A stretch of 64,000 bases of DNA. Origin: Heliobacterium chlorum. GTDB lineage: Bacteria; Bacillota; Desulfitobacteriia; Heliobacteriales; Heliobacteriaceae. Location of the stretch: assembly GCF_014502795.1 (NCBI RefSeq), contig NZ_JACVHF010000008.1, positions 1-64,000 on the forward strand, given 5' to 3'. Both the position numbers and the translations under genes were made by a program. Shown here piece by piece: positions 35,423 through 45,005 of this stretch. The notes beneath the pieces were generated by a model. The model saw only the letters and a list, made by a program, of their open reading frames with translations. It did not search any database and was not told the DNA's origin. The number at the start of each line of letters is the position of its first letter. Position 1 is the stretch's first letter.

Positions 35423-37132
35423 TTGACTTGGGCAAGAAGTATCCGAACCAAGATGATTCTGGGCCTCATGACGAGTATTCTAATCATTTCGCTGAGCATC
35501 ATCGTCATAACCTATTTCTCTTCCAAAAACTACCTGATAAAGAGTGCACAAGAAAAGTTAGAATCAGACTTACAACTTGGTTATGCCTATCTCGATCAAA
35601 AATATCCGGGTCCATGGGAAATCAAACAGGGAGATTTATATAAGGGGAACGAAAAAATTAACGGAAACTTTTTCATCGTTGACGAGATCGGAACCATGAC
35701 CGGCGGTGATACGGTCACCCTATTTCAAGGAGAAACGCGTGTCACCACAAACGTGAAAAATGAAGATGGAAGCCGTGCTGTGGGTACGAAAGTATCTGAA
35801 ACAGTAGCCCAGCGGATATTTGAACAGAAACAGCGATACGTAGGTCGAGCAAACGTCGTCGGTAATTGGAATCAAACCGCCTATGAGCCTATCACTGATG
35901 CAAAGGGCGAAACCATCGGCATCTGGTATGTCGGCGTCCCTGAAAAGACTTATCTTGCTTTAGCCAAAAGTATGATGTTCGAAAGCCTATGGATCGTAGT
36001 CGGTCTATCTGTCATCATCATAAGTTTCGGCTTTTGGTTTTTACGAAAGACAATCGGTACTCCTCTTGAGTTACTTCAAACAGAATTCTCTAAACTAGCC
36101 GATAGTCACGGAGACTTAACGAAAGAGATTTGTTTTAATAGTAATGATGAAATCGGTGATTTGGCTCAATCGGTCAATAAGTTTCTCGTAAACCTTCGAG
36201 AAATCATGAGCAATATACGTTTAGAATCGTTGCGTTTGGCCCAAATATCGCAGGACTTATCCTATGTTGCTCACATCACAGAGAAAACTTCCGATACCAT
36301 TGCCTGCACCATGCACGAATCTACCATAAGTGCCTCCTCCCAATCGGAATATGCCAACAATATCTTGAAGATGATGACCGATGCTCGCAGGATTATTCAA
36401 CTCGGTCAACAAGAGATAATCTCATCTGTAACCAGTGCTTCTGAGTCAACACAATCAACCCAAAAGGGTTGCCTTATAATTAATGATGCTCATGACCATC
36501 TAAACGAGTTAACTGAGACCGTACAAATCGCCACTTCGACAATGAACAGGCTCCATAGCTATTCAGAGGAAATAAGCAAAATTGTTACCATGATCAGTGA
36601 CATCGCCAATCAAACAAATCTACTTTCCTTCAATGCAGCTATTGAAGCAGCTCGAGCTGGCGAAAAAGGCAAGGGCTTTTCCATCGTTGCAGAAGAAGTT
36701 CGTCTGTTAGCAGAAGATTCAAAAAAATCTTCTGCCCAAATTGAAAGGATTATCGTACGTATAAAAAGTGAGACCTCGCAGGCACTTCAATCTATCCAGG
36801 ACAGCTTGATCGCCGTAGAGCAGCAGGCCGAATTTATCAATCGCATAGGTCGATCATTGACCGATATCGATCGGACTGTTCGCAGGACAGAGTCAGATGC
36901 CAAGCGTATTCAACAGTTCTTCGCTTCTCTTTTAGCGACTACTGAGCAGGTTGAAAATGCTATACAAGCCATAACCACGAACCTAGAAGAAGCCGTATCT
37001 GCCTCGGAAGAGGTATCTTCCTCGGTAACTGAACAGTCATCGATGGTAGACGATATTGCCCATCGTTCAGAAGATCTATCCCTGTTAGCAACAAAACTTC
37101 AACATCAAATTTCAGGTTTTAAGTTAAACTAG
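35423..37132 (+). CDS. Methyl-accepting chemotaxis protein, Cache sensor
   Basis: About 569 residues in the class I chemoreceptor plan: a first membrane helix (ILGLMTSILIISLSIIVITYF), an outside domain of about 145 residues like the Cache 3/Cache 2 fusion family, a second helix (WIVVGLSVIIISFGFWF), a HAMP domain and a long helical signalling domain. The hairpin tip reads [37 protein letters not shown] (with interval wording, residues [18 protein letters not shown] at its centre). The ligand is unknown. TTG at 35423 is 11 bases from AAGGAGG; a TTG at 35414 is too close. It has its own terminator. Confidence 0.9.
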   Translation: MTWARSIRTKMILGLMTSILIISLSIIVITYFSSKNYLIKSAQEKLESDLQLGYAYLDQKYPGPWEIKQGDLYKGNEKINGNFFIVDEIGTMTGGDTVTLFQGETRVTTNVKNEDGSRAVGTKVSETVAQRIFEQKQRYVGRANVVGNWNQTAYEPITDAKGETIGIWYVGVPEKTYLALAKSMMFESLWIVVGLSVIIISFGFWFLRKTIGTPLELLQTEFSKLADSHGDLTKEICFNSNDEIGDLAQSVNKFLVNLREIMSNIRLESLRLAQISQDLSYVAHITEKTSDTIACTMHESTISASSQSEYANNILKMMTDARRIIQLGQQEIISSVTSASESTQSTQKGCLIINDAHDHLNELTETVQIATSTMNRLHSYSEEISKIVTMISDIANQTNLLSFNAAIEAARAGEKGKGFSIVAEEVRLLAEDSKKSSAQIERIIVRIKSETSQALQSIQDSLIAVEQQAEFINRIGRSLTDIDRTVRRTESDAKRIQQFFASLLATTEQVENAIQAITTNLEEAVSASEEVSSSVTEQSSMVDDIAHRSEDLSLLATKLQHQISGFKLN

Positions 37133-37137
37133 TAAAA

Positions 37138-37174
37138 AAGACCTGCTGTAACCAAATTCGGTCCAGCAGGTCTT
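37138..37174 (+). terminator. Terminator of the chemoreceptor gene
   Basis: AAGACCTGCT and AGCAGGTCTT form a 10-bp stem a few bases past the stop codon. The T tract after it is short; A6 before it could serve the other strand. Confidence 0.6.
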
Positions 37175-37243
37175 ACCGACTATTATTTTATACGCGAGGA
37201 AGGGGGGTTTTTCCTGGACGCCTATACACGTCAAATCTATGAC

Positions 37244-37975
37244 ATGCTGATTCAATGGGATCGGGAGATGTTGAAGAAAAAAACCGGTCTTTTAGACCGG
37301 ATGGCTCGTCAGATGCAAAAAAAGATCGACAACATCATTCCCGAAAAAGTGCATGCTGCTGTAGCGACCGCCTTAGAAGTCGCTGTCAAAGCGTTTATGG
37401 CCGGAGTAACTTTACTGCCTGAGCCATCTGAACCACGGCCAGCCACGTTGCAGTTAATGGACGAGCAAGCTTCCGCTATCATTCAAAAGTATAAAAAAGT
37501 GGCCGCCATCGAAGGCGCCGGCACGGGAATGGGTGGAATCCTATTGGCCGCCATCGATTTTCCAGCCCTTATCGCCATAAAAATTAAAATGCTCCAGGAG
37601 ATGGCCTGGGTCTACGGATTTGATTTTCGCAGACCCACGGAGCGGTACTACCTTATCCATCTGTTTCTTCTCGCCTTCGCTTCCGGTGAAGCTCAGCAAC
37701 GGATCTACCGAAAAGTTCGCCACTGGGACAGACTTCCCGTCAAGGCTCGTCCCTCAGCCGACCTAGACTTTAATTGGCGAGAATTTTATACAGAATATCG
37801 TGAGGGAATTGAAACGAAAAAAACACTGGGATTCATCCCCGTCATCGGAATGCCTGTGAGCGCATGGGCGAACTTTTCCTTGACAGGCAATTTAGGTGAC
37901 GTGGCACAAAATGCTTTTCGGCTTCGCTACCTGCAGTCCCTCTGCATAGAAGAACTATATGCCGATCCGAGTTAA
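37244..37975 (+). CDS. EcsC family protein
   Basis: 243 residues with the EcsC family core: VAAIEGAGTGMGGILLAAIDFPALIAIKIKMLQEMAWVYGFDF and the later GFIPVIGMPVSAWANFSL region. Residues around those stretches are hydrophobic and may contact the membrane. EcsC is named after the Bacillus ecsABC operon; its function is not settled, and no ecsAB is adjacent here. The ATG at 37244 lacks a ribosome site. An in-frame CTG at 37214 follows AGGAAGGGGGG with a 6-base spacer and may be the true start, adding 10 residues. Confidence 0.8.
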   Translation: MLIQWDREMLKKKTGLLDRMARQMQKKIDNIIPEKVHAAVATALEVAVKAFMAGVTLLPEPSEPRPATLQLMDEQASAIIQKYKKVAAIEGAGTGMGGILLAAIDFPALIAIKIKMLQEMAWVYGFDFRRPTERYYLIHLFLLAFASGEAQQRIYRKVRHWDRLPVKARPSADLDFNWREFYTEYREGIETKKTLGFIPVIGMPVSAWANFSLTGNLGDVAQNAFRLRYLQSLCIEELYADPS

Positions 37976-37976
37976 C

Positions 37977-39161
37977 TCAGCTCGGGGCTGTTTCCGATCT
38001 TGCCCCCTCAATGAGGAAAAACAGCACTGCTGGTATGACGACAACGACGCTACAGAACAGGTACATGGTATGTAATCCCACCATTTTGGCGATATAGCCG
38101 AGAACGATGGAACCTAAGCCGATTCCCAAGTCAAAAGCGCTGAGAACCGTACCGTTCGCCGCACCCCTTCGATATGGGGGCACCCGATTGATCGCCATCG
38201 CCATCAACGTAGGCTGGACAATACCAAATCCGACTCCCATCATGACTGCTGAGAGAACAAAACCGGTGTAACCGTGAGACAGGAAAAGCAGCACTAGCGC
38301 CGCTGCGATGCCGCTGTATCCGATGGCCATGATCTGCCGAGGCCCTTTTCGGTCGAAGGATTTCCCGGCCCAGGGCCGAACGATGAGCAAAGTCAAAGCA
38401 AAGATCAAAAAATAGCTTCCGGCGTTTTGAATCCCGTTCTCCTTCCCATAGAGGGTGATAAAGGAAACAATACCGCCATAGACGATAGCGATAAAAAACA
38501 TATTCCCTGAAAGGGAAAAGACCTGTCTTTCAAAGAGACTGTTTAACCCAAAGGCAGGTTTCTCCTGGCCCATCTCCCCGCCTTTGTGGGCGCTTTCGTC
38601 ATAATCGATCCCGAAAACACAGAGCAAGGCCCCAAAAGCCAGGAGAAGACTTCCGGAGAAGAGAAGGGAAAATCCGGAATAATTCAAGATAGCGAGCCCT
38701 AAACTCGGCCCTAAAGCCATAGCCAAGGTGTTGGAAAGTCCATAATAACCCATCCCTTCCCCTCGACGTACTGGAGGAACCACATCAGACGCTACCGTAC
38801 CGGCCCCCGTCGTGGTAAATCCCCAGGTCATTCCATGGATCGCCCGCAACAAAAAGAGTATCACCAAACCGGTGACGGCATGGTAGGCAGCAGTCACTAT
38901 ACAATAAGCGATGAGCGCAAAGAGCAAGATCTTTTTTCGGCCAACCGCATCGAGCAGGTAACCCGAAAAAGGACGCACAAGCACTGCCGTCAGCGAAAGA
39001 ATGCCAATGACATAGCCTACACTGCTCTCGTCCCCTTTTAATGTATTGGTCACATAGACAGGCAGTGTCGGTAATAGGAAATAGAAACTCGTAAACATCA
39101 AGAGGTTGGTAAGACAGATAAAAATAAAATCTTTTGTCCACAACGCTTGTTTGTTCTCCAT
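37977..39161 (-). CDS. Major facilitator superfamily transporter
   Basis: 394 residues, 12 predicted membrane helices in two sets of six. The MFS loop 2-3 motif appears as GYLLDAVGRKKIL and its second-half copy as GKSFDRKGPRQIM. The acidic inter-domain loop (DYDESAHKGGEMGQEK) sits mid-protein. Closest in style to drug or metabolite exporters (YfiS/YitG type), but no substrate can be assigned. ATG at 39161 has AAGGAG 6 bases upstream. It converges on EcsC with only one base between the stops. Confidence 0.85.
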   Translation of the reverse strand: MENKQALWTKDFIFICLTNLLMFTSFYFLLPTLPVYVTNTLKGDESSVGYVIGILSLTAVLVRPFSGYLLDAVGRKKILLFALIAYCIVTAAYHAVTGLVILFLLRAIHGMTWGFTTTGAGTVASDVVPPVRRGEGMGYYGLSNTLAMALGPSLGLAILNYSGFSLLFSGSLLLAFGALLCVFGIDYDESAHKGGEMGQEKPAFGLNSLFERQVFSLSGNMFFIAIVYGGIVSFITLYGKENGIQNAGSYFLIFALTLLIVRPWAGKSFDRKGPRQIMAIGYSGIAAALVLLFLSHGYTGFVLSAVMMGVGFGIVQPTLMAMAINRVPPYRRGAANGTVLSAFDLGIGLGSIVLGYIAKMVGLHTMYLFCSVVVVIPAVLFFLIEGARSETAPS

Positions 39162-39260
39162 CTTTGCTCCTTACACCGTTCAAATATAATCGTTATGTAC
39201 AATAGCGAAGGCTGCGACAACCGTGCACCGGATCAGAACATTGATTATTGTGGGATAGGC

Positions 39261-39285
39261 AGAGGGGCATAGAAATTGCCCCTCT
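39261..39285 (-). terminator. Hairpin after the MFS promoter region, possible terminator or operator
   Basis: AGAGGGGCA and TGCCCCTCT form a perfect 9-bp stem with a 7-base loop. It lies 30 bases downstream of the ABC permease stop (on the minus strand). There is no T tract, so termination is uncertain. Confidence 0.4.
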
Positions 39286-39315
39286 ATGATTGCCTGAAAT
39301 CAATAGGCCCATTCT

Positions 39316-40533
39316 TTACTCATATCGCAGTGCGTCGATGGGATTTAAGCTGGCCGCTTTTCGTGCGGGATAGACCCCGAAAACAATCCCCACAAACATG
39401 GAGAAAAGAAAGGCAAAAAGGACCGGTGATAGGCTAACCTTGGCGGTTAACGGAGTGAGCCGACTGATCAATTCAGAGCCGCCAAGGCCGATTAGAATGC
39501 CGATGATCCCACCGGCTAGGCTTAACACAACCGACTCGATGAGAAACTGGCGCAATATGATGCCTCGCGTGGCTCCGATGGCTTTTCGAATCCCGATTTC
39601 CCGGGTACGTTCCGTCACCGACACCAGCATGATATTCATGATGCCGATTCCCCCGACGACCAGGGAGATGGCGGCAATGCCGGCGAGCAGTGCCGTCATC
39701 ATGCTGGTCACCCCTTGAGCCGTATTTAAGATTTGTGCTTGCGAGGTGATTTGAAAATCATTATCCTCTTTCGGCGGTAGATTGTGTTGAATTCGTATGG
39801 CTGAAGTGATATCCGCTTGGGCTTGATCCATCAAGTCGGATGATTTGGCCGATACGAAAATTGTACTCACTTTGCTCATGTTAAACAAGCGGTTCATTGC
39901 CGTGGTCACAGGAATAATGATGCGATCGTCTGAACTCATTCCTCCTACGCTGCCCTGGCTGGTCAAGATCCCAATGATCGTAAAAGGCATCTGGTTAACC
40001 TCAATTTTTTTACCGATGACCTGCGCACTGGGATCTCCAAATAGATTGGCTACCACATCCGTTCCCACCACAGCCACGTTCGCTTGTCCTTGAACTTCAA
40101 ACTTACTGAAAAAACGGCCCGATTGTAAATCGGTACTGCGTACCTTCGGGTAATCGGCGTTCGTTCCTTCGATGCTGGTAGAGCTATTCTCATTGCGATA
40201 TACCACCTGTGCCGTCTTTCGTACATCCGGTGACACGGCGGAAACCGTATTCAGCTTACTGATCGCGTTAACATCATCTAGCGTAAGCGTATTTAAAGAG
40301 CCGGCCCCCAATTTTATGCCGCCTTGGGTGGCTTGTCCCGGTGATACTATCAGCAAATTGCTTCCTAAGCCTTGGATCTGATCGGAGATACTATTGGAGG
40401 CACCTTGTCCGATAGCCACCAGCGTGATGACTGCTGCAACGCCGATGATAATCCCAAGAGCTGTCAAAAAGGAACGCATCTTGTTGACTTTGACGCTTCG
40501 GAGGGACAGGCGTAAGCTTTCCAAATAATTCAA
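39316..40533 (-). CDS. MacB/YknZ-type ABC transporter permease
   Basis: 405 residues: an N-terminal membrane helix preceded by RSFLTALGIIIGVAAVITLVAI, a large outside MacB-type core domain, and three C-terminal helices forming the FtsX-type domain. The layout matches MacB/YknZ permeases that work mechanically with an adaptor to move peptides or toxic compounds. It follows the ATPase gene directly (stop and start adjoin), and the adaptor gene precedes both. Confidence 0.88.
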   Translation of the reverse strand: MNYLESLRLSLRSVKVNKMRSFLTALGIIIGVAAVITLVAIGQGASNSISDQIQGLGSNLLIVSPGQATQGGIKLGAGSLNTLTLDDVNAISKLNTVSAVSPDVRKTAQVVYRNENSSTSIEGTNADYPKVRSTDLQSGRFFSKFEVQGQANVAVVGTDVVANLFGDPSAQVIGKKIEVNQMPFTIIGILTSQGSVGGMSSDDRIIIPVTTAMNRLFNMSKVSTIFVSAKSSDLMDQAQADITSAIRIQHNLPPKEDNDFQITSQAQILNTAQGVTSMMTALLAGIAAISLVVGGIGIMNIMLVSVTERTREIGIRKAIGATRGIILRQFLIESVVLSLAGGIIGILIGLGGSELISRLTPLTAKVSLSPVLFAFLFSMFVGIVFGVYPARKAASLNPIDALRYE

Positions 40534-41256
40534 CTAAGCCACCTCCTCAGGGAGGGCCGCCGTCCGGCGATCCATTACCGGACCGTCTTCAATGATCTGT
40601 CCGTCCCGGAACCGAACAATTCTTTTGGCGTATTGGGCGATGTCCGGTTCATGGGTCACTAAGATGACCGTTTTGCCGGCGTCGTTGAGGCGTTGGAAAA
40701 TACTCATGATTTCCATACTCGTCCGGGTATCCAAGGCTCCTGTTGGTTCATCAGCCAGAAGAATCACCGGTTCGTTTGCCAGCGCTCTTGCAATGGAGAC
40801 GCGCTGCTGCTGACCTCCGGAAAGTTCATTCGGTTTGTTGTGAATCCGTTCACTTAGCCCCACCGCCATTAGTGCCTCCAAGGCCCTCCGCCGTCGCTCT
40901 TTTGTACCGACACCAGCATAAAGCATGGGAAGTTCCACGTTTTCTACAGCTTCCGTCCGAGGAAGCAGGTTGAAACTCTGAAATACGAATCCTATTTTGT
41001 GATTCCGAATGCGAGCAAGTTCGTCGTCATGAGCTTGGGATATGGCCTGTCCATCAAGAAAATATTCGCCCGATGTTGGTTTATCCAAGCACCCAATCAC
41101 ATTCATCATCGTTGACTTTCCCGAACCAGAGGGACCCATGATGGCGACGAACTCACCCTCATGGATCGCTACACTTACACCTCGGAGGGCATGAATCTCC
41201 TGGTCACCAATGCGGTAGATTTTTTTTAGGTCTTGTATCTGGATGACCGAGTTCAC
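40534..41256 (-). CDS. ABC transporter ATP-binding protein (MacB/LolD/YknY type)
   Basis: 240 residues. Walker [10 protein letters not shown], signature [15 protein letters not shown], Walker [12 protein letters not shown] and the switch His in VTHEP are intact. The subfamily is that of MacB, LolD and YknY. The start is GTG at 41256, 2 bases after the adaptor stop, with GGGAGGG upstream. It powers the permease encoded next. Confidence 0.92.
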   Translation of the reverse strand: MNSVIQIQDLKKIYRIGDQEIHALRGVSVAIHEGEFVAIMGPSGSGKSTMMNVIGCLDKPTSGEYFLDGQAISQAHDDELARIRNHKIGFVFQSFNLLPRTEAVENVELPMLYAGVGTKERRRRALEALMAVGLSERIHNKPNELSGGQQQRVSIARALANEPVILLADEPTGALDTRTSMEIMSIFQRLNDAGKTVILVTHEPDIAQYAKRIVRFRDGQIIEDGPVMDRRTAALPEEVA

Positions 41257-41258
41257 CT

Positions 41259-43157
41259 TTATTTCCCTCCCTTGGCAGAAAGACCTCCCATTGCTTTGGA
41301 GGACCCGCCGCCGAGGCTAAATCCGCCAGTTGCCTTTTTATCGGCAGAGCTTGGAAGACTCATGGCAACTTTATCTCCTTCGCTCAATCCAGAGGTGATT
41401 TCGACCCGATCACTGCTAAAAAGACCGGTCGTGATAGGACGGAACGTAACGTTGGCGTTTGTGCTAGCTGTGGAGCTAGTATTTTTATTTTGCTTTGCCC
41501 CACCGTTAGTTGCGGCATCATTGGAATCGGAGACATAGACGCCGTCCTGCCCATTTACCTCTTTCAACACTTGCGCAGGTACAAACAAGACATTGTTATG
41601 AACACCGGTGATTATGGTCACGTTCGTCGTCATGCCTGCTTTCAGTAAGCCTTCGTTGTTATCGACGGAAAGGAGCACGTTATAACTGGTAACACCGTTT
41701 TGCGTGGTCGCTTCCGGATAAATCATCAACACTTTCCCGTTAAAAGTCTTATCGGGATAGGCCGAAGAACTGAATTCAGCCTTTTGACCGCTTTGCAGTT
41801 TACCCACGTCAGTCTGGCTGACTTGAGCCATCACCTGCAGGTTATGGGTATTCGCGTCATTCAAAATAACGACAGGATTGCTAGCCGAGGGAATCTCACC
41901 CACTTTGCCATTGACTTGCGTGACGATCGCATCAATTGGCGATGTCAACGTATAGTTGTTCAAAGCTGCTTGTTGCTGTTGAAGCTGTGCTTGCGCTTGA
42001 GCCACTACCGCTTGGGCAGCCAGAATCGTGTTGCTGTCTGGAGGAGCTTGAACTTGATTGAGTTGGGCTAGAGCAGATTGATAAGCTGCTTCCGCTTGAT
42101 CGACGTTGTTTTTTACGGAATCAAGCTGCGCTTTTGCCTGTGCTCGGTTTTCGTAATTTTGTTTCGCATAGGATAGATTCTGTTGTGCTGCGTTATAGGC
42201 AGCTTGTGCTTGATCCAAAGCGGCTTGAGACTGCTTGACAGCCGCCTGCATTTGAGCGACCACATTCACATCAGGGCCTGCCTCCAGATTATCCAACTGC
42301 TTTTGGGCATTCGCCAGATTTGCTCTCGCTTGGTTATAAGCGGAACGAGCTTGGTTAAGGACAGATTGAGCTTGATCGATCTGTTTCTGAACATCTAGAC
42401 TGGTCGAATTCGAAGCATTATTGGCCGATGTTGCTGTTGCATAGGCATAGTCTAACTGATTCTCTGCGGTGTTCAGTTGATCCCGGGCATTATCCAACTG
42501 TTCTTGGGCCACATCGACACTCGTCCGGGCTGCATTTACGTCTGCGTCGGAAGGCCCTTTTTGGGCGGCAGCCAGTTTCGCATTAGCCCCTTCTAAGCCC
42601 GCTTGGGCCGATTGGACTTGAATCTTGGCGTTATCTAATTGATTCTGTGCATTGGTCACAGCTTGTTGGGCTGCCGTCCGATCATTGTAGAGTACCCATT
42701 GATTTTCATAGGCTTGTTTGGTCCCATCCCAAGCGGTTTTCGCTTTATCTACGCTGGCTTGCTGTACTGCAATCGCCTCTGCTGTAGCTCCCTGGCGGGC
42801 TTGAGCCAGTTTTGCTTGGGCAGAGATGACGTTCGCCTGGGCATTGGCGACTTGTGCTTTTACGGCAAGGCTATCTACAGTGGCTAATACTTGACCCGCT
42901 TTGACTTGTTCGCCTACTTTCGCGGTAATTGACGTCAGTCTACCGGAACTTCCGGAAAAACTCATCTTTATTTGTTCCGGCGTCTGGACAGTGCCTGAGG
43001 CTGAGACTGTTTCCGTAACATCCCCTCGCTCCACGGAAGCCCACTGGACCAAGGAAGCCTTTTCCTTGGCTGCCACTTCTTTAGCGTAAACACCGTAGCC
43101 TGTACCGGCGATGAGGAGAACGCCGATTCCCACTGCAACTAGCTTTCGCTTTACCAT
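41259..43157 (-). CDS. HlyD/MacA-type membrane-fusion adaptor with very long coiled coil
   Basis: 632 residues, against about 370 for E. coli MacA. An N-terminal helix anchors it. Two lipoyl half-motifs follow ([24 protein letters not shown] and the partner before [21 protein letters not shown]). Between them, residues 85-400 form an Ala/Gln/Asn-rich coiled-coil hairpin. A beta-barrel and a membrane-proximal domain come after, and the tail is Gly/Ser-rich. The hairpin could span a thick wall or reach another protein. It is first in a three-gene operon with the ATPase and permease. Confidence 0.85.
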   Translation of the reverse strand: MVKRKLVAVGIGVLLIAGTGYGVYAKEVAAKEKASLVQWASVERGDVTETVSASGTVQTPEQIKMSFSGSSGRLTSITAKVGEQVKAGQVLATVDSLAVKAQVANAQANVISAQAKLAQARQGATAEAIAVQQASVDKAKTAWDGTKQAYENQWVLYNDRTAAQQAVTNAQNQLDNAKIQVQSAQAGLEGANAKLAAAQKGPSDADVNAARTSVDVAQEQLDNARDQLNTAENQLDYAYATATSANNASNSTSLDVQKQIDQAQSVLNQARSAYNQARANLANAQKQLDNLEAGPDVNVVAQMQAAVKQSQAALDQAQAAYNAAQQNLSYAKQNYENRAQAKAQLDSVKNNVDQAEAAYQSALAQLNQVQAPPDSNTILAAQAVVAQAQAQLQQQQAALNNYTLTSPIDAIVTQVNGKVGEIPSASNPVVILNDANTHNLQVMAQVSQTDVGKLQSGQKAEFSSSAYPDKTFNGKVLMIYPEATTQNGVTSYNVLLSVDNNEGLLKAGMTTNVTIITGVHNNVLFVPAQVLKEVNGQDGVYVSDSNDAATNGGAKQNKNTSSTASTNANVTFRPITTGLFSSDRVEITSGLSEGDKVAMSLPSSADKKATGGFSLGGGSSKAMGGLSAKGGK

Positions 43158-43569
43158 TTCCGGTTTCGCTCTCCTTAATCATAGATTGTTCAGATTAACA
43201 GTGCAAAACATAGTGAGACATTTTGCATACAAGAATATTACAATTCTGTATTGACGAATACTAGGGCATCTTTCCGGGAGCAATCCCATATATATGCAAG
43301 TTAGCTGAGTGACGGATAGCAGCATCGAGAAAAACAGCGAGAGAGACTAAGAAATTCACTAATATCGATAAGGATGGTACAATCGAGCACACACGGTCTT
43401 TCAGTCGCTACGCTCGCCTCTCGAAGCGTTGGAAACTCCCGGGAATATCCTCTACAATAGTGATGAGTCAAGTCTTCTTGTAATACACATGAAACGTGAC
43501 TGTCATCAGGGTACCCACACCATAGAGACTACAACCACCGGGATCTAAGAAGGAGAGTTGATTTAATCA
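43158..43569. other. Intergenic stretch of about 410 bases between divergent genes
   Basis: No gene is supported. The left end has an inverted repeat, GCAAAA at 43203-43208 and TTTTGC at 43221-43226, that could be an operator. A pair TTGCAC/TATGAT on the minus strand, 17 bases apart (43206-43178), looks like a promoter but lies too close to the adaptor start to leave a normal leader. Upstream of the CDF gene, TACAAT-like -10 boxes occur near 43378 and 43453. Confidence 0.4.
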
Positions 43570-44643
43570 TTGGGTAGGCAAGCGTTAGACTTGCTAAAAC
43601 AGGCCAACTTCACGGCGCTGCAGAGCGCCCTGGGCAACTACCTGCTTGCAGTGTTCAAGTGGGCGGCCTGTCAGGCGACTGGCTCCCCGGCTATGCAAGC
43701 CGAAGCTGTCCATAGTTTCAACGATGGTTCGGCACAGGCCGCCGTTTTTCTCGGCTCTGTCTGCGCCGCCCGCAAACCGAATCCCTCGTTCCCCAACGGT
43801 TTTGGCCGTCTGTCCAACCTAATCGTACTTTTTGTATCCATCTTTATGGGAGTAAACTCTGTTAAAACGATTCAGCATGGTTACGAGGCTATATTTCTCT
43901 ACCCTCATTCAACGGCGGGCAGCGGTTTCTGGTGGAACCAGGCCGTTTTAGCCGCCTCTTTGCTCGTCGATGGCTATGTGTTATACCAGGCTATGAAAGA
44001 CATCGGCAGAGAGGCCGAAACAGAGGCCCGAGGAATCGCTTTGATCAAGTTGTCTTTCGAAAAGTATCACTTAGCTTCTCCTGAAACTCGTCTCGTCTTT
44101 TTCGAGGACTTACTCGCCACAGCCGCTATCGTCATCGCCAGCACCGGCATCACCTTGTCCCATCTAAATATCTTCCCTTGGGGGGACGGATTGGCGGGAC
44201 TGATCATCGGTGTATTGCTGTTTGGTATCGCTGTAAAAATCGCTTGGGAGAATATTAAAGGTCTCATCGGTTTTACGGCTCCTGAAGAAGTGGTCGATGA
44301 AATCGCCGATGCCATCATGGAAGTCGACGGTGTTGAGGATGTCTATGAACTGGATGTGGTCCAGGAAGGTTCTTACCTAGATGTGGACGGAACCATTGAA
44401 CTTCCGGAACACATGTCTGTCGCTCAAGCTGAAGACGTGAAATATGAAATCGAAAATCGTTTGAAAAAAATCTACCCCAATATTCACAATGTAACGCTAA
44501 ATATTCAAGAAGACGATGCATTGAGCCGTTGGGGTTCTCGGGAATATGGTCGGCTCCGCCGAAAAAGACCAACTGGCAAAAACGATTCGCTTCACTCATC
44601 TCACCGTGGTCGTGAAGATAGAGGCGCAGCGGCGGCCAGTTAG
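43570..44643 (+). CDS. Cation diffusion facilitator family transporter
   Basis: 357 residues with the CDF plan: six membrane helices in residues 20-230, then a cytosolic ferredoxin-like domain (EEVVDEIADAIMEVDGVEDVYELDVV). The metal site in helix 2 reads HSFND (the usual form is HS-x-x-D) and FFEDLLATAA forms the helix 5 part, a variant seen in one CDF branch. It would export Zn, Mn or Fe with proton exchange. The metal is not predictable. TTG 43570 is the first possible start; the ribosome site AAGGAG is 14 bases away, so a slightly later start is possible. Confidence 0.8.
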   Translation: MGRQALDLLKQANFTALQSALGNYLLAVFKWAACQATGSPAMQAEAVHSFNDGSAQAAVFLGSVCAARKPNPSFPNGFGRLSNLIVLFVSIFMGVNSVKTIQHGYEAIFLYPHSTAGSGFWWNQAVLAASLLVDGYVLYQAMKDIGREAETEARGIALIKLSFEKYHLASPETRLVFFEDLLATAAIVIASTGITLSHLNIFPWGDGLAGLIIGVLLFGIAVKIAWENIKGLIGFTAPEEVVDEIADAIMEVDGVEDVYELDVVQEGSYLDVDGTIELPEHMSVAQAEDVKYEIENRLKKIYPNIHNVTLNIQEDDALSRWGSREYGRLRRKRPTGKNDSLHSSHRGREDRGAAAAS

Positions 44644-44655
44644 TTCATAGGTGCT

Positions 44656-44692
44656 AAAGGGCGCCCCTCCTTACAAAGGAGAGGCGCCTTTG
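44656..44692 (+). terminator. Terminator of the CDF gene
   Basis: AAAGGGCGCCCCTCC pairs with GGAGAGGCGCCTTT, followed by TGTTTATTTTT. It starts 12 bases past the stop. Confidence 0.8.
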
Positions 44693-44757
44693 TTTATTTT
44701 TGGAAAAAAGCATCAGCGGCCTATTCAACTCATAATCCTGTAGTGGAGGTGACGCCA

Positions 44758-44916
44758 ATGAAACATATCGGGAAGAATGGGACCTACATTGGCAAGCAAA
44801 CTCTCTTACGTTACAGCGATGAGAATACAACACTTGAACCGTACAAAGAAACGGACGAACAAAATGACGGGGTACATTGTGACCAATCCAATTCGAAAAA
44901 CACACCCCATTCTTAA
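44758..44916 (+). CDS. Small hypothetical protein, 52 aa
   Basis: ATG at 44758 is preceded by GGAGGTG with 6 bases of spacing, as good a ribosome site as any in the window. The product is hydrophilic and charged (MKHIGKNGTYIGKQTLLRY...), with one Cys and no membrane segment. It precedes the amidase-deacetylase gene and ends in a terminator. I recognise no family. An overlapping 67-codon frame covers the same place, but without a ribosome site. Confidence 0.5.
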   Translation: MKHIGKNGTYIGKQTLLRYSDENTTLEPYKETDEQNDGVHCDQSNSKNTPHS

Positions 44917-44956
44917 AATGAAACTCGATTCAACCGAATGCTTCCGTATCGACACT

Positions 44957-44985
44957 CCCAGCCCCTTCGGCTGGGTTTAAATTTT
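44957..44985 (+). terminator. Terminator of the 52-residue gene
   Basis: CCCAGCC and GGCTGGG form a stem with a CCTTC loop, followed by TTTAAATTTT. It lies about 40 bases past the stop at 44916, ahead of the next ribosome site. Confidence 0.65.
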
Positions 44986-45005
44986 CAATAGGAGGCGCGC
45001 CAGGA

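Noticed and set aside
43178-43206. Promoter TTGCAC - 17 - TATGAT for the adaptor gene
   Set aside because: Good boxes but so close to the start codon that the transcript would begin inside the ribosome site.
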